A stretch of DNA of 11,381 nt from Calditrichia bacterium (GCA_027039465.1 JALWEA010000293.1:1-11381), one strand, 5' to 3'. Positions 1 to 6,458 are shown, counted from the first letter of the stretch. Translations and numbers: made by a program. The notes: generated from the sequence alone by a model not told the origin.

Positions 1-1031
1 TCGACCAAAATCGCGTGGCTACGATTAGCGCACCGGACAGTAACTGGAACGGCAGTGAGACGATTATCTTTACGGCCACCGATCCGGGCGGATTGTCCGA
101 TTCCGATTCGGCGCGTTTTACCGTAAGACCGGTGGAAGATGCGCCGCAAATTTCGCAACCGTTACCGTTGTTGAGTTTTAACGAAGATGACTCGTTGTTT
201 GTATCACTGACTTTTTGGTATCCTTATGTTTCCGATGCCGATACGCCGGACAGTTTGTTGCAGTATGTTGTTAAAAGCGGAAAAAACGTGCGTGCGAAAT
301 CGACAGGCAAGGGGCATTGGTTAAAGGCTCCGCCGGATTGGTTCGGAAGCGATACATTGCAATTGCAGGTAAGCGACGGTGTTTTGACCGATAGCGCTTC
401 ATTTGTAGTGCGGGTTGACGCTGTAAACGATCCGCCGCAAATTGTGGGCTTTCCCGATAGTCTGGTCTTCAAAAAAACCGATACGTTGCAAATCAATTTA
501 AATTCCGTGGTGCAAGATGTGGATTCTCCTGTGGATTCGCTTTATTGGGAATTCACCGCCGCCGATACCGGACTGAAAGCGCTGTATGATCATGAGCGCC
601 AAATGCTTTATTTGTTTTCGCACGGCTGGTTCGGATTTACGTCATTGTATTGTAGTGTGCGTGATCCGCAAGGTGCATCTGATGCGGATACGATTGCGGT
701 GCATGTGAAGGATGTGGGCACGGGCATTGACCCGTGGCTCAGCGGAGTGGTTAAAGAATATCGTTTAAGACAAAATTTCCCCAATCCGTTTAATCCGACC
801 ACTACGGTGCAATTTGCCTTAAAAGAAAGCGGACGGGTTGTTTTGCAAATTTATTCGATTGACGGTCGCAAAGTGACGACCCTGTTGGACAAACCGCTGC
901 AGGCGGGTTTACATCGCATATCGATTGACGCCGCCGGATTTGCCTCGGGAATTTATTTCTATCGTTTGCTGGTTATTAAGCGGGGCAGAATTGTTTTTAA
1001 TAAAGTTCGCAAAATGATTTTGCTTAAATAG
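1..1031 (+). CDS. Secreted multi-domain protein with type IX secretion C-terminal sorting domain (5' partial)
   Basis: The reading frame is open from base 3, so the gene begins left of the window; 342 codons are visible. Residues 1-42 are the end of one cadherin/Ig-like repeat (a DWNGSETIIFTATDPGG-type strand). Two more repeats of about 95 residues follow (roughly 45-139 and 142-236), each carrying a DWFG/GWFG-type motif and an acidic VSDG or VRDPQG turn. From about residue 256 the protein becomes a typical type IX sorting domain: NFPNPFNP, a strand ending in IYSIDGRKV, then a SGIYFYRL strand and a terminal KMILLK. In this family the domain directs export across the outer membrane and is usually removed or anchored at the surface. 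The visible repeats suggest an adhesin or the stalk of a surface enzyme; any catalytic domain would lie upstream. The stop lies 39 bp before the next gene on the same strand. Confidence 0.88.
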   Translation, partial: DQNRVATISAPDSNWNGSETIIFTATDPGGLSDSDSARFTVRPVEDAPQISQPLPLLSFNEDDSLFVSLTFWYPYVSDADTPDSLLQYVVKSGKNVRAKSTGKGHWLKAPPDWFGSDTLQLQVSDGVLTDSASFVVRVDAVNDPPQIVGFPDSLVFKKTDTLQINLNSVVQDVDSPVDSLYWEFTAADTGLKALYDHERQMLYLFSHGWFGFTSLYCSVRDPQGASDADTIAVHVKDVGTGIDPWLSGVVKEYRLRQNFPNPFNPTTTVQFALKESGRVVLQIYSIDGRKVTTLLDKPLQAGLHRISIDAAGFASGIYFYRLLVIKRGRIVFNKVRKMILLK

Positions 1032-1070
1032 CGTTGGCTAAAGGCGGAAAATGAATTCGGGAGAAAGCAA

Positions 1071-1922
1071 ATGACACAAAAAACGGTTTTAATCACCGGT
1101 TGCTCGTCGGGCATCGGTTTGGCTTTGGCTTTGGAATTCAAACGGCGCGGTTGGCAGGTGATTGCCACAGCCCGCAGACCCGAAGCATTGCAAGCGCTCA
1201 TTTCCCACGAATTAATCACGGAAAAGTTAGACGTAACATCGCAGGAAGAGATCGAGCGTCTTTCCGCAACCATTTTAAATCGTCACGGTGCATTGGATAT
1301 GATTATCAATAATGCCGGTTACGGATTGATTGCACCGATAATCGAAGTAACACCGCAGGAATTGTTAACCCAGTTTAAAACGAACACGTTTGCGCCTTTG
1401 GAGATCGTCCGGCAATTTGCCGAGTCAATGAAAGAGCGGGGAAGCGGAATGATCGTTAATATCGGCAGTGTTTCCGGCATTTTAACGACTCCGTTTTCCG
1501 GAGCTTACTGTGCTTCCAAGGCGGCTCTGCACGCCATTTCGGATGCTTTGCGCATGGAACTGGCTCCGTTTGGGATTCGGGTTATCACCGTTCAGCCTGG
1601 CGGCATTCAATCCAGGTTCGGTCAACATGCCGCGCAGAAGTTAGAACAACTGTTTAGCGAAAGATCCTGGTATGCACCCGTTCGGGATTTTATTATGGAA
1701 AGAGCGAATGCTTCGCAGGAAAAAGCCATGCCGGCCGAGGCATTTGCCCGCAAGGTCGCGGATGAACTTTTGAAACCGAATCCGAAGCCCGTTATTCGTT
1801 TGGGTGAGAAAAGTAAACTTTTGCCTTTTTTAAAACAAGCCTTTCCGGTGCGCAAACTCGATAAGATTTTAATGAAGAAATTCGGATTGCTCGAACTGGC
1901 AAAGCGAAACGAACACCGTTAA
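1071..1922 (+). CDS. Short-chain dehydrogenase/reductase (classical SDR, 283 aa)
   Basis: An NAD(P)-dependent oxidoreductase of the classical SDR family with a Rossmann fold, presumably cytoplasmic because no signal peptide is visible. The cofactor-binding motif TGCSSGIG lies at residues 9-16, A34-R35-R36 after the second strand suggests NADP preference, and D54-V55 is the usual adenine-contact position. NNAG is at 80-83. The catalytic tetrad is complete: N105, S133, Y146 and K150 (YCASK). PGGI at 175-178 is the usual post-catalytic loop. The basic C-terminal extension of about 90 residues and the overall pattern resemble the 17-beta-hydroxysteroid-dehydrogenase-like SDR group, but the substrate cannot be read from sequence. 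The ATG follows a GGGAGA ribosome site about 7 bp upstream. The gene may be co-transcribed with the small gene 91 bp downstream. Confidence 0.93.
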   Translation: MTQKTVLITGCSSGIGLALALEFKRRGWQVIATARRPEALQALISHELITEKLDVTSQEEIERLSATILNRHGALDMIINNAGYGLIAPIIEVTPQELLTQFKTNTFAPLEIVRQFAESMKERGSGMIVNIGSVSGILTTPFSGAYCASKAALHAISDALRMELAPFGIRVITVQPGGIQSRFGQHAAQKLEQLFSERSWYAPVRDFIMERANASQEKAMPAEAFARKVADELLKPNPKPVIRLGEKSKLLPFLKQAFPVRKLDKILMKKFGLLELAKRNEHR

Positions 1923-2003
1923 GCGGATTTGCAACGTGCGCCACAGAATAATAATAGCGCGTTTACCGAACCTAAAGACGGCTTTCGCGTTCAAGCAGGA
2001 AAA

Positions 2004-2009
2004 AAGGAG
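2004..2009 (+). promoter_or_regulatory. Ribosome binding site deciding the start of the DUF2007-like gene
   Basis: AAGGAG lies 4 bp before the ATG at 2014. The same frame is open further upstream to an ATG at 1936, but that codon has no comparable site and the extra 26 residues look unlike the family, so 2014 is chosen. Confidence 0.8.
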
Positions 2010-2013
2010 TGTT

Positions 2014-2238
2014 ATGGACGATTTAAAATTTATTAAGAACTTCCCCAACCGGGGTTTTGCCGAACAGGCTAAAGATATTTTGGAAAAACAAAATATCGGA
2101 TGTGTTTTGAAATCGCCGGATATCGGCATTTTGGGCGTTAGCTCCACGGCAACCCTTAACGGTTGGGATTTGTACGTGGAAGAAAAAGATTTTGAAAAAG
2201 CCGTGCACGTTTTAAATGCTTTGTTTAACGGCATTTAA
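2014..2238 (+). CDS. Small DUF2007-like protein (putative signal-transducing, 74 aa)
   Basis: A 74-residue soluble protein with a beta-alpha-beta-beta-alpha-like pattern. It opens with a short strand (LKFIKNFPN), a helix that would place A-E-Q-A-K-D-I-L-E on one face, and the phrase NIGCVLKSPD. A GWDLYVEEKDFEKAVHVL segment then closes the domain. This order (elevation of a helix labelled 'A..AKxxLE..gI', then a 'LyV...d...A..iL' ending) is that of PF09413/DUF2007, small proteins annotated as putative prokaryotic signal-transducing proteins with no established biochemical activity. The length fits that family. The gene stands 91 bp after the dehydrogenase and is followed by a strong intrinsic terminator, so the two probably share a transcript. 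The family assignment is by recognition of pattern only; the function is unknown. Confidence 0.75.
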   Translation: MDDLKFIKNFPNRGFAEQAKDILEKQNIGCVLKSPDIGILGVSSTATLNGWDLYVEEKDFEKAVHVLNALFNGI

Positions 2239-2246
2239 TCCGGCAC

Positions 2247-2281
2247 GGCAAAGCTGTTAAACCGGCTTTGTCTGTTTTTTT
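2247..2281 (+). terminator. Rho-independent terminator
   Basis: CAAAGCTG (2249-2256) pairs with CGGCTTTG (2263-2270) with one G-T wobble and a 6-nt loop. G2247-G2248 can extend the stem against T2271-C2272. A run of seven T follows at 2275-2281. It sits 8 bp after the DUF2007-like stop and would end that transcript. On the opposite strand there is no T run after the hairpin, so it should work in one direction only. Confidence 0.8.
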
Positions 2282-2330
2282 GGGAAAACAATTTCCGGAT
2301 GAATATCTTGGAAACTTCAGAATAGAGCGT

Positions 2331-2822
2331 TTATTTTTTAGCCTCGTCTTTAGCTTTGTTCTTTTCCAACCATTTCTCGTAAAGTTCTTTTTCTTTCTGC
2401 TTACGATAAGCAACCGCCTGCTCGAAGGCTTCGTCTCGGGTACGTTTTTTATTAACGTAAAATTTTTTGGAATGCAGTTTGCCTTTCTCGCTCCAGGTTG
2501 CCTGAAAATAATGCACCAGGCGCCCGTTGGTCATGCTTTTGACTTCATTCACGCCGGTGATGCCCGATGTGCTGTTTTTAACTTTACGATTATAAAACGG
2601 TTTGCGTTTAACGCTTTCGTATTTGGCACGTTCTAATTCGGCGACCATTTCATTATGGTCACGGAATTTGATCGCATTTTGCAAAGCTTTTTGCTTGCCG
2701 CCGTACAAACGATCACTGAACAATTTGGAAACAAAAACACCGCCATTGGCATAAACGCGGACATACCATCCATGGGTATGTTTAGAATCAATGCGACTGA
2801 TTCCATGGTATTTTGACTTCAT
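2331..2822 (-). CDS. Protein with two AP2-like DNA-binding repeats (163 aa)
   Basis: A small, very lysine-rich basic protein of 163 residues with an internal duplication. Repeat 1 (about 4-58) reads YHGISRID...GWYVRVYANGG...KLFSD..YGGKQKALQNAIKFRD. Repeat 2 (about 85-144) reads SGITGVNE...HYFQATWSEKGK...KKFYVNKKR..DEAFEQAVAYRK. Each half has the AP2/ERF plan: a G-I/V-x-x first strand, an aromatic second strand, a K-x-F third strand, and an A-rich helix (ALQNAIKF, EAFEQAVAY). AP2 domains bind DNA through the three-strand sheet, in plant regulators and in some phage and bacterial homing nucleases. Here no HNH or integrase domain is attached. A charged helix (KEKELYEKWLEKNKAKDE) closes the protein. 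ATG at 2822 is preferred over TTG at 2834 because a GGGGGA site stands just before it. DNA binding is inferred from the fold; the target and role are unknown. Confidence 0.72.
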   Translation of the reverse strand: MKSKYHGISRIDSKHTHGWYVRVYANGGVFVSKLFSDRLYGGKQKALQNAIKFRDHNEMVAELERAKYESVKRKPFYNRKVKNSTSGITGVNEVKSMTNGRLVHYFQATWSEKGKLHSKKFYVNKKRTRDEAFEQAVAYRKQKEKELYEKWLEKNKAKDEAKK

Positions 2823-2824
2823 GA

Positions 2825-2830
2825 TCCCCC
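2825..2830 (-). promoter_or_regulatory. Possible ribosome binding site of the AP2-like gene
   Basis: Read on the minus strand this is GGGGGA, ending 2 bp before the ATG at 2822. The spacing is short for a canonical site, but the alternative TTG four codons upstream has no purine-rich site at all. Confidence 0.45.
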
Positions 2831-2934
2831 GCAATCTTGATTAAACAATTACGATTAAATTTGATTTCAATTGACGTAAATCAGAATATAAAAAAAACTC
2901 CGTAAATTCGCTAATTTTTCCATGTTCCTTACTT

Positions 2935-4509
2935 TTAAACAATGCTTACCTTCCCGTAAAAGGTTTCGTTCAACTCCCGATAATTTTGTCGGTAAGTACG
3001 AATGGCTTTGGGTAAGTGCTGCAGAATGTCGCCCGCTACCAATCCGTCCTGACCTATTTCCCCTGCGGCCAAATCCCCGGCCAATCCGTGCAGAAAAACT
3101 CCCATACGTGTTGCCAGGGCCGCATCCTTAAACAGGGCGAACATAGCGGCAATGGTTCCGGTCAGAACATCACCGCTGCCGGCCGTGGCCATGCCTGCAT
3201 TCCCGCTTAAATTAATAAAAACATGTCCGTCCGGCAATCCGATTAGAGAGTGCGCGCCTTTCAATACGATGATGGCATTTAATTTTTTACAGGTTTCCTG
3301 TAAAATCGGCACCCGATTGCTTTCGATCTCACGAATACTTTTACCCGTAAGCCTAGCCATTTCACCGGGATGTGGCGTTAAGATGGTCGGTTGATTTCGG
3401 AACTGAATCACGGTTAAATCTTCCGAAACAGCCGTCAAACCGTCGCCGTCGATGAGGATTGGTTTTTCCAGTTCTTTGGCAAGTCTTCGGATGAGTTCCT
3501 GTGATTCTTCCTGCAAAGACACCCCCGGGCCGAGAACCACCAAGCGCATTTCTTCGGCCAACTCTAAAATTCTATCCGAATTTTCAAGAGAAAGCGTGCC
3601 TGCCTCCGTTGCCTGCATGGGCTGTAAGACGATCTCCGAGCCTTTATTGGCAATAAAAGGGGCAACGGACTGTGGCGTGGCCAAATAGGAAAGACCTCCG
3701 CCCGCTTTTAGAAATGCCTCGGCCGAAAAATAAGGAGCGCCCAAATAGTTGGCAGCACCGGCCACAAACAATACTTTACCTGCACTGCCTTTGTGCGTGT
3801 CTCCCGGGCGTTCGGGTAACGGTGGCAGAGTGTTTATGGCAACCTTTACTTGGTCATTTTCATAAATGGCCGGCGGAAATGAAATATGGGTTACGTGAAG
3901 GTGGCCGTTGTATTCAAATCCGGGGTAGAGCAGGTTGCCAAGTTTAGGCAACCCGAAAGTAATGGTGTGCCCGGAACGGACGGCAATGCCCATCACCTGA
4001 CCGGTGTTGCCGTTTATCCCGGACGGAATATCAATGCTGATAACTTTTTTGCCGCTTTGATTGATTAACTCGATGATGCCGCGATATTTGCCGCCCACCT
4101 CGCGATCCAAACCGGTGCCGAAAATAGCGTCAATGATGACATCACTTTGTTCGATGAAAGGAGCGGCTTGTTCCGCTGAAGTGACGGTTTCCATGGGAAT
4201 ATCGATTTTTTTGGCAATCTCATAATTCATCAAAGCAGAGCCTTTGAATTTTTCCGGATTGCCGGCTAACAAGATTTGAACAGATGCACCATTGGAGTAT
4301 AATTTGCGGGCCACGACCAACCCGTCTCCGCCGTTATTTCCGCTGCCTGAGATAATTAGGAATTTATGGGGGTGCAAACCGATTTTACGGCGAATGACTT
4401 CGTAAGAGGCATGACCTGCATTTTCCATCAGTAGTTGGTCTAAAATTCCGTACCGTTCAATGGCCGTTGCATCCATTGCACGCATTTCTTCAACCCGACT
4501 CACACGCAT
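2935..4509 (-). CDS. nnr: Bifunctional NAD(P)H-hydrate epimerase / ADP-dependent NAD(P)H-hydrate dehydratase
   Basis: A metabolite-repair enzyme that restores hydrated NAD(P)H. The N-terminal YjeF_N domain (about 1-215) interconverts the R and S forms of NAD(P)HX, and the C-terminal ribokinase-like domain (about 225-510) dehydrates the S form using ADP. In the first domain SGSGNNGGDG is at 54-63, the conserved D-A-I-F-G-T-G stretch at 127-133 and DIPSGI at 160-165. In the second, HKGSAGKVLFVAG is at 239-251, LGPG at 326-329, DGDGL at 354-358, TPHPGEMARL at 378-387 and GNAGMATAGSGDVLTG at 436-451, where D447 is the expected catalytic base. At 524 residues it has the usual length of the fused bacterial form, and all key motifs are intact. 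AAGGAGGG stands about 6 bp before the ATG. It is followed by the AP2-like gene on the same strand, 112 bp beyond the stop. Confidence 0.97.
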   Translation of the reverse strand: MRVSRVEEMRAMDATAIERYGILDQLLMENAGHASYEVIRRKIGLHPHKFLIISGSGNNGGDGLVVARKLYSNGASVQILLAGNPEKFKGSALMNYEIAKKIDIPMETVTSAEQAAPFIEQSDVIIDAIFGTGLDREVGGKYRGIIELINQSGKKVISIDIPSGINGNTGQVMGIAVRSGHTITFGLPKLGNLLYPGFEYNGHLHVTHISFPPAIYENDQVKVAINTLPPLPERPGDTHKGSAGKVLFVAGAANYLGAPYFSAEAFLKAGGGLSYLATPQSVAPFIANKGSEIVLQPMQATEAGTLSLENSDRILELAEEMRLVVLGPGVSLQEESQELIRRLAKELEKPILIDGDGLTAVSEDLTVIQFRNQPTILTPHPGEMARLTGKSIREIESNRVPILQETCKKLNAIIVLKGAHSLIGLPDGHVFINLSGNAGMATAGSGDVLTGTIAAMFALFKDAALATRMGVFLHGLAGDLAAGEIGQDGLVAGDILQHLPKAIRTYRQNYRELNETFYGKVSIV

Positions 4510-4533
4510 GACGCACCCTCCTTAATTTTTAAG

Positions 4534-4562
4534 ATATGCGGTTATTGACTTTCACGAGTCAA
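4534..4562 (-). promoter_or_regulatory. Candidate nnr promoter overlapping an inverted repeat
   Basis: On the minus strand TTGACT (4562-4557) matches five of six bases of a sigma-70 -35 box. It is followed by 17 bp and a poor -10 (GCATAT; CATATC at 18 bp). The same TTGACT is one arm of a perfect inverted repeat, TTGACT-6 bp-AGTCAA, at 4545-4562. The promoter call is weak because the -10 is weak and the lineage may use a different consensus. Confidence 0.28.
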
Positions 4563-4730
4563 GACCGAACAAGTTCCTTTAAGTTTTCGATAAGAGTTTA
4601 TTAAATTAATGCGTGTGTTTCAATACCATTCCATTGTTTTAAACAAACCTGCGAAACAAACAAAACCGATAATGCGTATATTTTTCTGTATTTTAAAGCA
4701 GCGAATTGTCAGATAAAGATAAAGCACATT

Positions 4731-4737
4731 GGGAGGA
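4731..4737 (+). promoter_or_regulatory. Ribosome binding site deciding the start of the PDZ gene
   Basis: GGGAGGA lies 7 bp before the ATG at 4745. That ATG also gives a clean signal peptide. The frame is open back to a TTG at 4706, but starting there would put 13 charged residues before the signal sequence. Confidence 0.85.
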
Positions 4738-4744
4738 AAGAACA

Positions 4745-5710
4745 ATGAAACGTTTGTCGATTTTATTGCTTGTTGCAGGTTTGCTGGTCAGCGTTATACC
4801 CGCTACGGCAGCTACCCGTTCGAATGACGTTAAAAAGATCGTGGTCATCAATGAAAAGGAAGACGGCTATCGGTTCGGCATTGTCGTTAAAAATGCGGAT
4901 GAAGCCGTTTTGAAAAAGCTTAAACTGAATGGCGGTGTGCAAGTGGTTGCCGTTACCGAAGGGAGCGCCGCGGAAGAAGCAGGTTTAAAGCCCCATGATA
5001 TTATCGTTAAATTCGACGGGCAAACCGTTGACGATCCGGAAGATTTGGCTGACATCATTGATGGTATTGACGAACAGAAAAAGGTGGATGTGGTGGTTTA
5101 TCGGGACGGCAAGGAACTGATTCTGACGGCAAACATCAGACCGGAAGATAGGGATCGGGAAAATGAGAGCTACGAATTCCATTGGCCCGGAAAAGCTTTT
5201 GGCATGATGTTAGATAGTTTGCCGAATTTTAATATGCAGGTTTGGCCGTTTTTGCAATCACTCAATGAAAAGGGCGGATATTTGGGCGTGATTGCGGATA
5301 ATCTTACCGATCAGCTTTTGCAATATTTTAAGGCCGATTACGGTGTGCTGATTAAAAAAGTGTTGAAGAATTCTCCGGCCGAAAAAGCCGGTTTAAAAGC
5401 CGGTGATGTGATTTACAAAATCAATGATAAGAAAATCGAAGATGTTGCCGATTTGGTGCGAACGGTTCAATATTATGATCCTGGTGATAAAATAACCGTT
5501 TACTTCATTCGCAACGGGAAGAAAAATTCCGTCAAGGTTACCTTAGGGAAAAAAGAAGGTCAGGAAGGGTGGCATTCCGTTTTTCCGGGTTTTTGGTTCA
5601 ATCCCGAACGTTGGCCGATGAAGCATCTTAAACGATCGTTTACACCACCGCAAATGCCGCGATTTTACCGCACCCCTCAGGAGCGTCGGCGGGGAATTTA
5701 CAAGTTTTAA
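4745..5710 (+). CDS. Exported protein with two PDZ domains (321 aa)
   Basis: An exported protein built almost entirely from PDZ domains. Residues 1-22 form a signal peptide (MKR, a leucine/valine core, then a PATAA cleavage region), so it acts in the periplasm or beyond. PDZ 1 spans about 41-131, with V-T-E-G-S-A-A-E-E-A-G-L at 70-81, HDIIVKFDGQTV at 84-95 and a closing VDVVVYRDGKELIL strand. PDZ 2 spans about 178-269: a GYLGV strand, then NSPAEKAGLKAGDVIYKIND at 209-228 and a closing TVYFIRNGKK strand. Between them is a linker rich in aromatics and prolines. The tail from 270 is rich in Trp, Pro, Arg and Phe (FPGFWFNPERWP, ending RRRGIYKF). These domains are typical of DegP/HtrA and carboxy-terminal proteases, but no His-Asp-Ser protease domain is present, so a scaffold, adaptor or peptide-sensing role is more likely. 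No partner is visible nearby. Confidence 0.88.
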   Translation: MKRLSILLLVAGLLVSVIPATAATRSNDVKKIVVINEKEDGYRFGIVVKNADEAVLKKLKLNGGVQVVAVTEGSAAEEAGLKPHDIIVKFDGQTVDDPEDLADIIDGIDEQKKVDVVVYRDGKELILTANIRPEDRDRENESYEFHWPGKAFGMMLDSLPNFNMQVWPFLQSLNEKGGYLGVIADNLTDQLLQYFKADYGVLIKKVLKNSPAEKAGLKAGDVIYKINDKKIEDVADLVRTVQYYDPGDKITVYFIRNGKKNSVKVTLGKKEGQEGWHSVFPGFWFNPERWPMKHLKRSFTPPQMPRFYRTPQERRRGIYKF

Positions 5711-5714
5711 TGGA

Positions 5715-5745
5715 GTTAAGCGTTAAGCGTGTATTCGTTATTCGT
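5715..5745 (+). repeat. Short copy of GTTAAG / TATTCGT low-complexity repeat
   Basis: GTTAAGCGTTAAGCGT is followed by GTATTCGTTATTCGT. It has the same order of two unit types as the longer copies at 5791-5865 and 9549-9614, and it starts 4 bp after the PDZ gene's stop. Confidence 0.7.
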
Positions 5746-5790
5746 GGAAGGATTGAATGGTTGATTAGTTAAATGGTTAAATAGGGAATG

Positions 5791-5865
5791 GTTAAGGGTT
5801 AAGAGTTCAAGGGTTAAGGGGAAAATCGTTATTCGTGTATCCGTTATTCGTATATTCGTTAATCG
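5791..5865 (+). repeat. GTTAAGG / GTTATTCGT low-complexity repeat, copy A
   Basis: Four degenerate GTTAAGG-type units are followed by TATTCGT-type units, ending in GTTAATCG. The first 32 bp match copy B (9549-9580) with a single mismatch. The second half matches B apart from one extra TATTCGT-type unit of about 8 bp and small changes at the junction. Confidence 0.85.
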
Positions 5866-5940
5866 TAAAGGCCTGTCTTTGCAAGGCCGGGAACCATGGC
5901 CGGCGCCACGGATTATTAAGATAGTGACATGAATTGATTG

Positions 5941-5969
5941 GGAATTAGGAACTGGGAACTTGGAACTGG
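5941..5969 (+). repeat. Short GGAACT-type imperfect tandem repeat
   Basis: Units GGAATTA, GGAACTG, GGAACTT and GGAACTGG follow one another without spacers. This is low-complexity intergenic DNA with no coding content. Confidence 0.6.
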
Positions 5970-6006
5970 TACAGCGTCCGGTTCCCGAGTGATTCTGCCG
6001 ACACTT

Positions 6007-6116
6007 GTAGGGGCGAAGCATTTCCCTAACAAATAAAAGAATAATCGATACTTTTAGTTGCACAACGTTAAATTTTTTGAGTTTGCAGCGTCTTGGCGGA
6101 AATGCTTCGCCCTTAC
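6007..6116. repeat. 110-bp element with 19-bp terminal inverted repeats (MITE-like)
   Basis: The left arm (6007-6025) reads GTAGGGGCGAAGCATTTCC and the right arm (6098-6116) reads GGAAATGCTTCGCCCTTAC. They are complementary over 19 bp with one mismatch (G6010 against the T-containing partner). The 72-bp interior is AT-rich and has no open frame of note. This is the plan of a miniature inverted-repeat element or a long stem-loop. A convincing target duplication is not visible: ACTT occurs at both ends (6003-6006, 6115-6118), but the right copy overlaps the arm. Confidence 0.65.
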
Positions 6117-6169
6117 TTCGGACATCGCAAGATGAAAGACAGAATCGTATCGAGGGACGGACGCGCCAT

Positions 6170-6224
6170 AATATGTCAATAGCAACGATCCCGCGAGCTC
6201 GCGAGCGGGAGAGTTGAAGCAATC
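6170..6224 (+). repeat. AATATGTCAATAG...GAAGCAATC repeat, copy 1 with embedded palindrome
   Basis: It begins with AATATGTCAATAG (6170-6182) and ends with GAAGCAATC (6216-6224), both shared with copy 2 at 6425-6458. Between them is a GC-rich palindrome, with TCCCGC (6189-6194) pairing with GCGGGA (6205-6210) and CGCGAGCTCGCG (6192-6203) self-complementary. The reverse complement, GATTGCTTC...CTATTGACATATT, resembles interspersed 'GATTGCTTCG...CAATGACA' repeats found in many bacterial genomes. Confidence 0.65.
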
Positions 6225-6363
6225 CTTACTAAAGTAGCAACGGACGTAAGGAATTCTTCATTACGCCGCAGTTATTCGGCAACCGGATGTGATCTTGCGA
6301 AATATCGGGCACAATATTATTTCAATTCAAACAATTTCCCAAATGCACGCGGCTAATTGGGCA

Positions 6364-6389
6364 CCCTTCCATACGGTAGTAGGGAAGGG
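6364..6389 (+). repeat. Hairpin overlapping a G-rich tract
   Basis: CCCTTCC (6364-6370) pairs with GGAAGGG (6383-6389). After one A-G mismatch, TAC (6372-6374) pairs with GTA (6379-6381) around a GGTA loop. The 3' arm is shared with the G-quadruplex motif at 6382-6400, so the two structures exclude each other. Confidence 0.6.
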
Positions 6390-6400
6390 GTGGGGATGGG
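6382..6400 (+). other. G-quadruplex motif
   Basis: GGGAAGGGGTGGGGATGGG has four runs of three or four G separated by loops of 2, 1 and 2 bases, which meets the standard quadruplex pattern with short, stabilising loops. It is in non-coding DNA about 530 bp before the nuclease gene on the same strand. Confidence 0.7.
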
Positions 6401-6424
6401 TTTAAATACTGCAATTGCGAGCCG

Positions 6425-6458
6425 AATATGTCAATAGTAGCGAAGCGACGAAGCAATC
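6425..6458 (+). repeat. AATATGTCAATAG...GAAGCAATC repeat, copy 2
   Basis: This is a shorter 34-bp copy of the repeat at 6170-6224, in the same orientation. The 13-bp head and 9-bp tail are identical. The centre is TAGCGAAGCGAC instead of the GC-rich palindrome. Confidence 0.65.

Noticed and set aside
15..17. GTG at 15 as the start of the type IX-sorted protein
   Set aside because: The frame is open to the window edge and the residues before it continue the Ig-like repeat, so this is an internal valine codon.
1936..2013. Upstream start for the DUF2007-like gene
   Set aside because: The ATG at 1936 lacks a good ribosome site, while AAGGAG precedes the ATG at 2014, where the domain begins.
2268..2636. 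Plus-strand frame with a hydrophobic, Phe-rich product
   Set aside because: It is antisense to the lysine-rich AP2-like gene; the Phe runs are simply AAA lysine codons read backwards. The minus-strand frame has the domain structure.
2880..2934. T-rich stretch after nnr on the minus strand as a terminator
   Set aside because: A run of T is present (minus strand of 2890-2897), but the preceding sequence forms only a short A/T stem, too weak to support a call.
5716..6222. Minus-strand open frame of 168 codons in the intergenic block
   Set aside because: It translates the low-complexity arrays and the inverted-repeat element, has no ribosome site, and shows no family resemblance.
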